45,647 nt of DNA from contig JAZNXH010000094.1 in assembly GCA_045593785.1 (NCBI GenBank), positions 1 through 45,647 on the forward strand, read 5' to 3'. This document shows, piece after piece, positions 38,501 to 45,647 of this stretch. The notes beneath the pieces were generated by a model, which did no database searches, was not told the DNA's origin, and saw only the letters and a program-made list of their open reading frames with translations. Source of the stretch: SZUA-448 sp045593785 (lineage in GTDB: Bacteria > Bacillota > Clostridia > Lachnospirales > Lachnospiraceae). A program made the translations under genes and the position numbers. Within the stretch, counting starts at the first letter, position 1; each line of letters begins with the position of its first letter.

Positions 38501-39146
38501 TGTCAGACACCTCTCTAACATAGTATTTGTATATACTTTTCAGTATAGCGTCAACTTCCTCTTTTGGCAACGGTGGGGCGCAATACAGTATGTTCGCATC
38601 GTGCATTTTTATGGTAATCGTATCAGAATCCAGACCTTCGGCTATCAATTTACCGCCATAAGACAGTAAACTCTTATGCCGTGACCCTTCCTTGAAGGAC
38701 GGAACACCCACTTTCAACTTTCCATCAACAATCTGCACATCCTTGTAGTAGCTCTCACAGTACCCATCACCGGACGGAAGTTCCGGCATGAAAAAGGAGT
38801 ATTCCAGCAAGAACCAATCCAGAGCTTCTTGCGCTTCCACTATCTCTGAATATACAATTGTCTTGTTCGTCATGTAGTCTACACGGATCGGTAGGCCCCG
38901 GAAGAACTCATAGATGTAAATCGTGCCACGAAGCAAGATGTATACCCCATCATACGATTCGTCATACACCGTCCTGGATTTAAACCGATTGATGATAGAC
39001 AATGCCAAGTCGCAAAGCATACCATCATCAAAACAATGCATCAAGTGGATTCCGATTACATCATTACTGTACATTTCGAAAGAAGCCGTCAGATGGCTTC
39101 CATCCAACGGCAACTCACGAGAGAATAAAACTCTATCCATACCCAT
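38493..39146 (-). CDS. Primase C-terminal-domain (PriCT-like) protein
   Basis: A 217-residue protein. The C-terminal 60 residues match the primase C-terminal 1 domain: GSRHKSLLSYGGKLIAEGL, then ANILYCAPPLPKEEVDAI. The first 150 residues show no clear polymerase motif. This domain normally links primase to helicase; here the SF3 helicase is 14 kb away on the other strand, so replication functions are split. Start at ATG 39146, overlapping the preceding stop; an ATG two codons on is possible. Confidence 0.62.
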   Translation of the reverse strand: MGMDRVLFSRELPLDGSHLTASFEMYSNDVIGIHLMHCFDDGMLCDLALSIINRFKSRTVYDESYDGVYILLRGTIYIYEFFRGLPIRVDYMTNKTIVYSEIVEAQEALDWFLLEYSFFMPELPSGDGYCESYYKDVQIVDGKLKVGVPSFKEGSRHKSLLSYGGKLIAEGLDSDTITIKMHDANILYCAPPLPKEEVDAILKSIYKYYVREVSDNG

Positions 39147-39373
39147 CACTCTTCTGCTTTCTTGTACTTTCGATTGAGCTTGAGAACGATCTCTTTATGC
39201 TCAAAACGATACGGTTCTTTTACCAGACCGAATCCCGGTACACTTAAATCTTCGGTTGCTTCCGAAAGCAGCGGTCGGGCATCCTCGATCGGCATAACAC
39301 CACAGACATACGATCCATCAAACGTCTTTAGCATATACTTTACCTTGCCATCGACAATGTTCGCTTCAACCAT
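39146..39373 (-). CDS. Unknown small protein of the replication operon
   Basis: A 75-residue protein beginning MVEANIVDGKVKYMLKTFDG. Beta-rich first half, basic C-terminal helix (IVLKLNRKYKKAEE). Coupled to both neighbours by overlap. Not recognised. Confidence 0.58.
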   Translation of the reverse strand: MVEANIVDGKVKYMLKTFDGSYVCGVMPIEDARPLLSEATEDLSVPGFGLVKEPYRFEHKEIVLKLNRKYKKAEE

Positions 39374-39488
39374 CTTTCTTCACCCCCCATTCTTTACAGT
39401 TTTCATAATACTCGCACCAAAGGCAACAATGACGGCATTTCTTGTTTCCGGTCAGCCACCACCGTAGTCTACGGAAAAACGATGCCAT
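39366..39488 (-). CDS. 40-residue Cys-rich protein
   Basis: Begins MASFFRRLRWWLTGN, then CRHCCLWCEYYENC: five Cys in 14 residues with one His, a likely zinc site behind a Trp/Arg-rich head. GGGGGGTG precedes the ATG and it overlaps the next gene by eight bases. Confidence 0.52.
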   Translation of the reverse strand: MASFFRRLRWWLTGNKKCRHCCLWCEYYENCKEWGVKKDG

Positions 39489-39503
39489 ATCATCACCCCC
39501 CTA

Positions 39504-40067
39504 TTATAAACCACCGAGAATATCATCGAATCTGCTTGTATCAATAACCTCTGGCGGTTCTGCCGTTGTTTCTTCTGATCCTGCTTCTTCTGCTTCCTCT
39601 GCTTCTGCTTCCGCAGCCTGCCTTGCCAATCTCTTCGCTCTACGGCTTTCGAACTCTTCCAGGAGCGATTCTGTGCCGTCAGAGAAGCCGTCACAACGTT
39701 TCGGACGGTTAAGATAGTATGTTGCTTTCTTTGTTCCGTCCTCACGCTCATAAGACGAGTTCTTGACCGTTGCAGTAATGTAATAGCCGAGAGCATCTTC
39801 AATCTCTACCTCAATCTCTTCGTCCTCTACCTGCAAGGCCGTGGTAACGAAGTCAGCCAGGTCACGCATGGCTTTATCATCTTGCTTGCCTTTCTTATCC
39901 AGAAGGAAGAACGTCTTGAACGCACGTTTCCGATCCGATGTAACAAGGGTCATATTTACTCTGCCCTTTGTAGAGCGAATGTCTACGATCTGGAACTCGT
40001 GTTCTCCGTCCGGAATAAAGAAATCGTCAGAACAACCTTCATAAGACTTACCTACTGTGATTTTCAT
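39504..40067 (-). CDS. DUF669-like single-stranded DNA-binding protein
   Basis: A 187-residue protein: an OB-fold-like N-terminal domain (GEHEFQIVDIRSTKGRVNMT, YYITATVKNSSYERE) and a long acidic tail (about 150-187, ending DDILGGL). This is the layout of the DUF669 proteins that replace SSB in phage recombination modules. It protects single strands made by the neighbouring exonuclease. ATGA overlap with that gene. Confidence 0.78.
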   Translation of the reverse strand: MKITVGKSYEGCSDDFFIPDGEHEFQIVDIRSTKGRVNMTLVTSDRKRAFKTFFLLDKKGKQDDKAMRDLADFVTTALQVEDEEIEVEIEDALGYYITATVKNSSYEREDGTKKATYYLNRPKRCDGFSDGTESLLEEFESRRAKRLARQAAEAEAEEAEEAGSEETTAEPPEVIDTSRFDDILGGL

Positions 40068-41110
40068 TTTTCTTCTTCTCCTTTATTTGTGGTCTTTCTT
40101 ATAGTATACGTCACTTTGTCCGTGAGGTAGTGTTCGTATACACCTTCACTCTTCATCAAATCTTCATCAATCTTCTTCGATGCAGACTTCGATACCGTCC
40201 AGGTCATTCCAGCACCCTTGAACACGGATTTCGTCTGACCGTCTTTCTCATTATCAATAGCGAATTTCTTGAACATACCTTCAATCTCTGACAGACGTTT
40301 CTTGTCTGCCTTGATCGAATCTTCTACCATAGCAATCTTCTCACAGAGCTTTTCCGCTTCGGCTACCAGGGCCGAGAAGTCTGTATCGTCTGTTACTACT
40401 CCGGTACGCAGAGCATCAAGATATTCCTTATCCTTCTTCTCGTCATATTCCGGAGATACACCAGCAAGAACATGATCTTCCCAGAACCGCTTGCAGTAAT
40501 CAACGTACTCTTCAAAGTTCGGGTATCTTTCCGACACCTTGAAGTGAATATATGTAGTGTTATCGGAAGTCACTTCGAACGCATCCGGCTTTTCGTAATC
40601 GCCATCGTCCAGGAAAGTAGCGATCATGTACACATCATCTACACCAAGAAGATAAGCATACAAGGAAGCCTGCAAAGCGTAATACTCCGGTACATCATCA
40701 AGCCAATCTTCCGAACGCTTTGTGGTCTTGCACTCGATCACTCCGGTAACATCATCCTTCGTACCTACCAGACCGTCCCACATACCGCCAAAGATAGGAT
40801 CATCACGGAAGAAATCACCGAACGTCTTATTGAAGAAGTCTTTTCCGTACACATCTTCCGGTAATACTACCGACACATATCTGCCGAACCAAGCAAGCTG
40901 CTTCGCTTCAATGACCTTACCTGCTTCCGTATAGATTGATCCTTCGAACGGCTTGATCCATGCCTTTGTAATTTCGCACCAAGCCTGGAATGGTGTCTGC
41001 CAATGGTTCGCATCAAGTACCGCACCGAATCGAGTTCCGGTAATCTTCTTCGGCTTCTTTACAGGGGTAGGGATAAACACCCTACCCCCCTCAAACTTAA
41101 TGTCTTTCAT
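40064..41110 (-). CDS. YqaJ/lambda-exonuclease-like recombination nuclease
   Basis: A 348-residue nuclease of the PD-(D/E)xK fold. Likely active residues are Asp112 (GMWDGLVG), Glu126 and Lys128 (GVIECKTTK), with Gln147 (LQASLYAYLLG) as in the YqaJ family. The C-terminal 100 residues are helical and may make the toroid contact. It resects DNA ends for the ERF protein. GAAGGAG precedes the ATG. Confidence 0.85.
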   Translation of the reverse strand: MKDIKFEGGRVFIPTPVKKPKKITGTRFGAVLDANHWQTPFQAWCEITKAWIKPFEGSIYTEAGKVIEAKQLAWFGRYVSVVLPEDVYGKDFFNKTFGDFFRDDPIFGGMWDGLVGTKDDVTGVIECKTTKRSEDWLDDVPEYYALQASLYAYLLGVDDVYMIATFLDDGDYEKPDAFEVTSDNTTYIHFKVSERYPNFEEYVDYCKRFWEDHVLAGVSPEYDEKKDKEYLDALRTGVVTDDTDFSALVAEAEKLCEKIAMVEDSIKADKKRLSEIEGMFKKFAIDNEKDGQTKSVFKGAGMTWTVSKSASKKIDEDLMKSEGVYEHYLTDKVTYTIRKTTNKGEEEK

Positions 41111-41114
41111 AGTG

Positions 41115-41945
41115 TCACTCCTTCTCTGCGGATTCCTTCAAAGCCTTTACCTTTGCGCTGATCTTATCCAGTAAAGCATCTGCTTCTTTCTTCGTGCAAT
41201 CAGTAAATCCATTGGTCTGTACAAGGATTTCGGTCGCTTTCGGCTTATCTTCCGGAGCAAGGTGTACCCACTCACTCGTTGCTGTTTTCAGAGCATTGAT
41301 TTGAAGTTCATCTGCCAGACTATCGGAAGCCGTGATTTCCTTCTTGATCTCGTTCCGCTTCTCTGTGGACACCGGAGCTTTAGAAGAAACAACTACCTTT
41401 GCCGTACTCTTCTCTGCGCCACCAACCTTAACGGTCGCTTTCTTCGGTTCTGCCTTTGCAGTTGTTGCCTTTGTAGCAGGTTTCACGGCGGGTGGAGCTT
41501 CCTTATCATCCGTGTCAATTTCATCGGCTACGATAATGTCCAGAACGATCATGTACATATATCTGCGAAGATATGTCATTTCTGCGCCGAGGGCCATGAT
41601 CTCATTGTTCATTCTGGATTTCGCAGGGTCGGAAATACGAGTGTGCGGAATCTCAAACAAAAGCGCATTTTCCGGATCGCTCGACATATCCCAAATAACA
41701 CCTTGACAGTTTCCGTTCACGAACGATACCTGCAACATCATCTGATAGTAGTAGAACAACTCCGTTGCGACCGGAACAATATCTTTGAGTTCGAGATACT
41801 CAAAATCTCCGTGTGCGTTGTAGCCGGACGGCTGAATGTTCTTCTTCTGGAAGTCGATTCTACAAGCCAGAAGTCGCTTGTAGATATTCGATTCAGCAAC
41901 CTCTTCCGGGGTCAAAAAATGCTCGAAATTTTCTTTCTTTGCCAT
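41115..41945 (-). CDS. ERF-type single-strand annealing protein
   Basis: A 276-residue protein from ATG 41945 (GGAG nine bases upstream; the ATG two codons earlier is too close). Residues 1-150 fit the ERF family: IYKRLLACRIDFQKKNI, then ALGAEMTYLRRYMYMIVLDI, and a DEIDTDD acidic turn. The C-terminal 120 residues are Lys/Ala-rich and flexible with a helical end. Anneals complementary strands during recombination-dependent replication. Its promoter carries the shared palindrome. Confidence 0.85.
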   Translation of the reverse strand: MAKKENFEHFLTPEEVAESNIYKRLLACRIDFQKKNIQPSGYNAHGDFEYLELKDIVPVATELFYYYQMMLQVSFVNGNCQGVIWDMSSDPENALLFEIPHTRISDPAKSRMNNEIMALGAEMTYLRRYMYMIVLDIIVADEIDTDDKEAPPAVKPATKATTAKAEPKKATVKVGGAEKSTAKVVVSSKAPVSTEKRNEIKKEITASDSLADELQINALKTATSEWVHLAPEDKPKATEILVQTNGFTDCTKKEADALLDKISAKVKALKESAEKE

Positions 41946-41980
41946 AATCATTTTCTCCTTTTCATTTGTGATTTGTTTTT

Positions 41981-42009
41981 ATATTAGCAACAAAAGTTAC
42001 TATTGTCAA
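41981..42009 (-). promoter_or_regulatory. Recombination operon promoter with operator
   Basis: Minus-strand TTGACA (42009-42004), 17-base spacer, TAATAT (41986-41981), with AGTAACTTTTGTTGCT (42001-41986). The leader has AATCAC...AAAAGGAG like other early genes. Drives annealing protein, exonuclease, ssDNA-binding protein and downstream genes. Confidence 0.8.
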
Positions 42010-42050
42010 CACTTAAATTATTCCGGAATTTGTAATATCTCCGTAATGTT

Positions 42051-43490
42051 TCATATAACCTTTATCCCCTGTTTCTTATAGATTCTCTTTCGTTCTGTGA
42101 ACTTCTTCTGGAAGTATTTCGGTTTGTCTACCAGATCATAGCATATAGCACTATCTTTTCCTGGGCTTGTTCTCGCCACTCTCCCGACCGTCTGGGTAAT
42201 GATGTTCGGATCAATCGCAGGATAGGCCATAATTACCTGCTCTAGCCGTGGTATGTTCAACCCCTCTTTTGCAAGCTGATAGGTAGCAAACATAATGTCA
42301 AGTTCACCCGACCGGAGCATATCAATGTACTTCTCTCTCTGCTTTGTGGTGTGCTTTCGCAGAACGTCTTTTGCCGTCAGAATTTCCTCGTTATGCTTTG
42401 TTGTGACCAGGCAGGCACGGTTCTGCAAAATTGGTGGAAGTTCATTCATTATATAAACAAGCTGGTCTATGCTGTTAGAGATAACCAGAGTAGGTTTACC
42501 AAACCCGATAAGATTTACGATCTTCCGATTTCTCTCTTCGTCATTCGCCAGTAGAGATACCGCTTCGTTGAAGTCAACCGCTCCGTTTGCATTAAACGCT
42601 TCTTCCGGGTACGTCCATCCGGTATCTATCTTCTGCACCGTAACTGGCATAATGCTTCCGCTTTCTTCCAGTATATCCTTATCAATCTCATGTCTTATGT
42701 TCCCAAGATTGCAAAGTACAGTTCTGAAATAACCATCGTGCGTTTCCGGTGTAGCCGAAAGTCCATACTTATACTCTGCATTGATGTGATTCGCCACATA
42801 AGCCATTTGAGAAGAACTTGTTTTGGTGGTGATCCGGTGGCACTCGTCCACGATCAAACAGTTGAACTCATTCTGGTATAAAGACACGTCCATCTTCGCC
42901 AACGTCTGCACAGTAGCGTAAGTAATCGTACTTCCAATCTTTGCCTTGCCGTCAGAAATAGTGCCTATTCTGTCCTTTCCAAGTATCAATTCACCGATCG
43001 CCTTGCTCTGATTCAGCAGCGAAATCTTGTGTGTCAGCCACAGAGTTTTCATCCCGATTTCTTGTGCCAGGATATGGCCCATGACCGTTTTGCCAGACGA
43101 ACACGGAGCTTTCAGAATACCAACCTTGCATGACTTCATAGCGTCAACGGCTTCTCTCTGGTAATCCCTCAAAGTAATCGGGTTATCGTCAGAAACCCAA
43201 TCCGCTATTTTCTCTTTATTCAGATTTACAATCACGTCTACATCAAGCGGATCATAGTTGGCCCAGACATAAGCCATAAGCTCTGGTAGGCAGCCATACG
43301 GTAAAGTAACCATGTCCGTGTTGTACTGCGTGTACAGCGGGAGAAACTTCGGTATACCTTTCAGCCATTTGTTCAATCTGGCACGGATGATATATTCCGG
43401 ATTGTTGATGGTGTAGTTGTTGGCAAGCCAGTTTAGTAATTTAGCATCCAACCATCTGATCGTAATCTTACCGCTTAACTCTATTTGCAT
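42051..43490 (-). CDS. SF2 DNA helicase (DEAD/DEAH-type)
   Basis: A 479-residue helicase from ATG 43490 (GGAG ten bases upstream). N-terminal domain of about 110 residues, then Walker A APCSSGKT (128-135), DECH box (215-218), GLSATP (243-248), and the second RecA-like lobe with FATYQLAKEGLNIP and QTVGRVAR. Related to UvsW/ResIII helicases. Expected to remodel forks or recombination intermediates. No N-terminal nuclease domain is fused. Confidence 0.85.
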   Translation of the reverse strand: MQIELSGKITIRWLDAKLLNWLANNYTINNPEYIIRARLNKWLKGIPKFLPLYTQYNTDMVTLPYGCLPELMAYVWANYDPLDVDVIVNLNKEKIADWVSDDNPITLRDYQREAVDAMKSCKVGILKAPCSSGKTVMGHILAQEIGMKTLWLTHKISLLNQSKAIGELILGKDRIGTISDGKAKIGSTITYATVQTLAKMDVSLYQNEFNCLIVDECHRITTKTSSSQMAYVANHINAEYKYGLSATPETHDGYFRTVLCNLGNIRHEIDKDILEESGSIMPVTVQKIDTGWTYPEEAFNANGAVDFNEAVSLLANDEERNRKIVNLIGFGKPTLVISNSIDQLVYIMNELPPILQNRACLVTTKHNEEILTAKDVLRKHTTKQREKYIDMLRSGELDIMFATYQLAKEGLNIPRLEQVIMAYPAIDPNIITQTVGRVARTSPGKDSAICYDLVDKPKYFQKKFTERKRIYKKQGIKVI

Positions 43491-43872
43491 CGAACCAATT
43501 CTCCAAACTGTATTCTTTTGGTATTGCACCAATAGACTTGTGACCGTCCTCGATCATTCTTGCTATTGCCGGATATGAAATCATATATACTCCGTCCGGG
43601 TACTTTAGTGCAAAGTAGCACTTTCCGCACCGTAGCTTCAAGAAACGCTCCATTGAGTGAATCTGGTTATCCTCAATTCGAGAAAAAGGGAATCTTCCGT
43701 TCTGGCAATCTTTTGCATCAATTAAGTATGCGCTAAACTCATTCAAAGCGATAATATCACACGGTTGAGAACCGTCTTTATCTTTTGGAAATAGACTTGC
43801 CCAGAATCCATTTTCACCAAATTTCTTTACAAGTTCTTCTTCAAATTGACTTCCGGCTTGAATATTACTCAT
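43468..43872 (-). CDS. Holliday junction resolvase-like nuclease (RecU/Hjc type)
   Basis: A 134-residue nuclease: Glu11/Glu12 in GSQFEEEL, Asp39 in SQPCDIIAL, and the Asp52-x-Lys54 pair in YLIDAKDCQNGRF, the PD-(D/E)xK order of Hjc/RecU resolvases. SRIEDNQIHSM follows, as in RecU. It would cut branched DNA before packaging. Overlaps the helicase gene by 23 bases. Confidence 0.78.
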   Translation of the reverse strand: MSNIQAGSQFEEELVKKFGENGFWASLFPKDKDGSQPCDIIALNEFSAYLIDAKDCQNGRFPFSRIEDNQIHSMERFLKLRCGKCYFALKYPDGVYMISYPAIARMIEDGHKSIGAIPKEYSLENWFDANRVKR

Positions 43873-44060
43873 TTCAATCTGTACCGCCTTTTCGTTTTGC
43901 GGATATTCTCGATCCGCAGCTTATCAGCTTCATAAAGAGTGACATTCTGTGATTCAGCTTTAAGGCCGTCCATCCACTTTCTCCACTCAATATACTTAAC
44001 GCACGAATCATGGCAAGCCTTGTATCTGCTCTGGCATCCCTTACACGGTGCGTTTTTCAT
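43869..44060 (-). CDS. Small Cys-rich basic protein
   Basis: A 63-residue protein: CKGCQSRYKACHDSCVKYIEW (four Cys) then a Lys/Arg-rich C-terminal half. A common small protein of replication clusters in phages of this host group. ATGA overlaps. Function unknown. Confidence 0.62.
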   Translation of the reverse strand: MKNAPCKGCQSRYKACHDSCVKYIEWRKWMDGLKAESQNVTLYEADKLRIENIRKTKRRYRLK

Positions 44061-44308
44061 TCTTCATCACCGAACCGGAGCTTATCAATATCAACGATAC
44101 CAAGATCGAATGTTTCATCTGTAACTACATTGTACTTGTCAGACAGTTTCTTCAACTCTATGCGTTTTCTGGCAAGATAAGCATTGATCCTTTTCTCATG
44201 CTTATAATCACAATATGATTCCCATGCCATCTTGCAAATAACATAAGTCATTTCTGCTGCGAGTGCCAAACTTCCGAATATTACGCAAATCTCAATAAAC
44301 TGTTTCAT
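44057..44308 (-). CDS. Small membrane protein with charged tail
   Basis: An 83-residue protein from ATG 44308 (AAAGGTTG upstream). One hydrophobic segment, MKQFIEICVIFGSLALAAEM, then a charged helical region (HEKRINAYLARKRIELKKLS). Second gene of the early operon. Unknown. Confidence 0.58.
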   Translation of the reverse strand: MKQFIEICVIFGSLALAAEMTYVICKMAWESYCDYKHEKRINAYLARKRIELKKLSDKYNVVTDETFDLGIVDIDKLRFGDEE

Positions 44309-44535
44309 TCTTTCAACCTTTCTGCAAACCCATCTTCGTAATTCTGCAAAATACGTAAGCAAAGTTCATGTGCTTGCTTTGCTCTTTCAGCGATTTGTAC
44401 TCCATGCGCCCACTTACTAATGGAAACTTTATTTGTGACAAACCCCATGTCTGCCAGACGATCAACCATCCATCTGTAGGTAAGACCGTGCTTTTTTAAG
44501 AGTTCGGTCACATCATCGAATAACTCTTTCCCCAT
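44305..44535 (-). CDS. HTH regulator, first gene of the early operon
   Basis: A 76-residue protein from ATG 44535 (AAAGGAG upstream). Residues 9-45 look like a helix-turn-helix: LLKKHGLTYRWMVDRLADMG, then TNKVSISKWAHG. The size and position are those of a small phage repressor or Cro-like protein. It is transcribed from a promoter with the palindrome AGTAAC-AAAA-GTTGTT, so it is the prime candidate for the protein that binds all of these sites. The match is by position and fold only. Confidence 0.6.
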   Translation of the reverse strand: MGKELFDDVTELLKKHGLTYRWMVDRLADMGFVTNKVSISKWAHGVQIAERAKQAHELCLRILQNYEDGFAERLKE

Positions 44536-44563
44536 GTTTACACTCCTTTCGTTTGATGGCTTC

Positions 44564-44592
44564 ATCTTATAACAACTTTTGTTACTTGTCAA
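44564..44592 (-). promoter_or_regulatory. Regulator promoter with operator
   Basis: Minus-strand TTGACA (44592-44587), 17-base spacer, TAAGAT (44569-44564), AGTAACAAAAGTTGTT (44586-44571) in the spacer. First promoter of the early operon. Confidence 0.8.
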
Positions 44593-44597
44593 CACAT

Positions 44598-44626
44598 AAA
44601 AAAGTGCCTTGTGGCATCAAGGCACT
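44598..44626 (-). terminator. Late/lysis operon terminator
   Basis: AGTGCCTTG and CAAGGCACT pair over nine bases with a six-base loop; on the minus strand TTTTTTATG follows. It closes the lysis genes before the early operon promoter. Confidence 0.88.
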
Positions 44627-44676
44627 CTTTCAATTCGTTCGTAGTCCAGACCGAATTAGATGGTACTGTTATTCTA

Positions 44677-44937
44677 TCACTTCGTAAACTGTTTGTAAAC
44701 CTGGTCTGCTCCGGTAGCAGCAAGCCCGCTTACCAGACCCACGCAAACGGCAGAAATCCAGTTCGAAGCGCAAATGAATCCAGGGATAGTATAGTAAACC
44801 ACTACACCAAGAATGATCCCGCAAACACCACACAGGCACGGAATAAACCTATCCTGTTTCGGAAAGAACCGATTGAAACAAAAGCCGATGAAATAGCAGA
44901 TCAATGCGATCGCCGGACAAGAAACAAACTCTGTCAT
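44677..44937 (-). CDS. Holin
   Basis: An 86-residue protein with three hydrophobic segments (near residues 5-20, 35-55, 60-78) and few charges. MTEFVSCPAIALICYFIG and the closing SGLAATGADQVYKQF fit the holin_5_2 family of Bacillota phages as I recall it. ATG 44937 has GAGAGG seven bases upstream; a TTG two codons earlier is not favoured. Forms the membrane lesion that releases the endolysin. Confidence 0.8.
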   Translation of the reverse strand: MTEFVSCPAIALICYFIGFCFNRFFPKQDRFIPCLCGVCGIILGVVVYYTIPGFICASNWISAVCVGLVSGLAATGADQVYKQFTK

Positions 44938-44939
44938 AC

Positions 44940-45248
44940 TCAATCCTCTCTTTCTGTCGGAAGTTCCATGAACTTCTTGTAATATGAATCCATCACACCA
45001 TTTGCGCCTAGCGCATGGTATTGCTTATATAGATTCTCATAATTGTCTTTGATGTAAATCGGGGCATGGCCCTCGTGATAATACTTGTCATACAACTCAA
45101 TCAGATTATTCCGCAGTACGGCTTGTGTACCTGCTTTGAGTGCATAAATCTCTGTACGGAGATTCCTCGTCCAAGCGATCACAAAAGCCCACATGGAAGC
45201 AACCAGACTAGGTATGCCAACAAGACATAAAATCTGATACAATCCCAT
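44940..45248 (-). CDS. Membrane-anchored lysis-module protein
   Basis: A 102-residue protein with one N-terminal membrane segment (MGLYQILCLVGIPSLVASMW) and a cytoplasmic helical domain (TQAVLRNNLIELYDKYYHEG, then YKQYHALGANGVMDSYYKKF). This second half is a familiar companion between endolysin and holin in gut Clostridia phages, sometimes annotated as a holin. GGGGGTG precedes the ATG. Confidence 0.68.
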   Translation of the reverse strand: MGLYQILCLVGIPSLVASMWAFVIAWTRNLRTEIYALKAGTQAVLRNNLIELYDKYYHEGHAPIYIKDNYENLYKQYHALGANGVMDSYYKKFMELPTERED

Positions 45249-45266
45249 TTTCTCACCCCCTATCTG

Positions 45267-45647
45267 TTAAATGATAAGGAACTTCCAGGTATCACCGTCC
45301 ACGATACCAGTAGGTTCGAGTGAGTGCTTTCGCTGACACGCTTTAGTCGCAAACTCTGTCTTGCTTCCGAAATCTCCGTCAACTTCAATCAGTTTGCCGT
45401 ACTGATCGACATAGTTGTACCCACGGAGAAGCATCTGCCAACTCTTAACTGCATCAATATTTTTGTCGCCCTTCTTAATGATCGGTAATTCTGTCATACA
45501 AGTATCACCCCCTGGTTCTTCAAATATCGTAGGTCTGCCGTAGTAGTTCCAATTCCCACGGCTCAAAGGGAGCTTAACGCAACCATCGTCCCTTCCCTTA
45601 CATTCTATCACGTTCAAGTTGTTGTCTACAATATACCCGATGTGTGT
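45267..45647 (-). CDS. Endolysin, 5 prime end cut by window edge
   Basis: The frame is open from the stop at 45267 to the window edge, 126 codons. It begins with THIGYIVDNNLNVIECKGRD, the His-containing strand and following strand of an NlpC/P60-type peptidase (HVGIY-like), so the first half, with its catalytic Cys, lies outside. The rest is a peptidoglycan-binding domain 1: IIKKGDKNIDAVKSWQMLL, DGDFGSKTEFATKACQ and GIVDGDTWKFL. The TTG at 45617 that could be read as a start is inside the enzyme and should not be used. Confidence 0.82.
   Translation of the reverse strand, partial: THIGYIVDNNLNVIECKGRDDGCVKLPLSRGNWNYYGRPTIFEEPGGDTCMTELPIIKKGDKNIDAVKSWQMLLRGYNYVDQYGKLIEVDGDFGSKTEFATKACQRKHSLEPTGIVDGDTWKFLII

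Noticed and set aside
44571..44586. The AGTAAC palindrome as a possible terminator stem
   Set aside because: Six-base AT-rich arms with a four-base loop are too weak, and the element lies between promoter boxes.
1..45647. tRNA genes, rRNA, insertion sequences, diversity-generating retroelement
   Set aside because: No cloverleaf with conserved TTC and CCA-side sequences, no transposase or reverse transcriptase frames, and no template/variable repeat pair were seen by eye.

Overview
The window is nearly all of one tailed double-stranded DNA phage genome with siphovirus-type head, neck and tail genes. It probably infects a member of the Bacillota, most likely a Clostridia-type gut bacterium. 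Grounds for the host are strong GGAGG/GGGGTG-type ribosome binding sites, consensus TTGACA/TATAAT promoters, an SU10-type capsid protein, a DUF551 protein and many small zinc-ribbon proteins; the host call is inference. Almost everything lies on the minus strand, with two plus-strand islands (18.8-21.6 kb and 23.4-25.6 kb). The right edge cuts the endolysin gene. At the left edge the late operon ends in the ribosome binding site of a further gene. Together these suggest a circular or circularly permuted genome cut between fibre and lysis genes.

Layout, left to right. (1) 0-16.4 kb, minus: late genes. In transcription order they are large terminase, two promoters flanking a hairpin, portal, scaffold, Ig-tailed capsid protein, connector, head closure, gp10-like neck protein, tail terminator, major tail protein, a tail chaperone pair joined by a predicted -1 frameshift, tape measure, a small tail protein, an 851-residue tail protein with a self-cleaving chaperone domain, and a fibre-type protein. 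(2) 16.4-18.5 kb, minus: a short serine recombinase followed by overlapping small Cys-rich genes and a 39-residue membrane protein. (3) 18.8-21.7 kb, plus: an AT-rich island of unknown small genes with a duplicated promoter-leader cassette, closed by two terminators. (4) 22.1-22.7 kb, minus: probable small terminase, about 6 kb from the large one. (5) 22.7-23.45 kb: a gene-free, AT-rich, repeat-bearing region next to an SF3 helicase gene (plus), the likely replication origin. (6) 25.25-25.57 kb: three successive promoter-terminator units with no reading frame, which look like three small RNA genes, then terminators facing the other way. (7) 25.7-31.8 kb, minus: about twenty tiny overlapping genes, many of them zinc ribbons, one Lar-like, several single-pass membrane peptides, joined by a recurrent start-site sequence. 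(8) 31.9-34.9 kb, minus: a Gly/Cys-rich and coiled-coil cassette with a papain-like protein. (9) 35-45 kb, minus: HTH regulator, nuclease, SF2 helicase, ERF annealing protein, exonuclease, ssDNA-binding protein, a primase C-terminal-domain protein, collagen-like fibre genes and a sigma-region-4-like protein; then, at the far right, two membrane lysis proteins and the endolysin.

The most striking regulatory feature is a 16-bp palindrome, AGTAAYNNNNRTTRCT, lying between the -35 and -10 boxes of six promoters (recombinase, both copies of the plus-strand cassette, the small-gene operon, the recombination operon and the HTH regulator). Two more copies lie in the presumed origin. The two late promoters lack it. 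This describes a phage-wide early regulon, possibly controlled by the 76-residue HTH protein that lies behind one of its own sites. No DNA polymerase, tRNA, CRISPR array, insertion sequence or diversity-generating element was seen.
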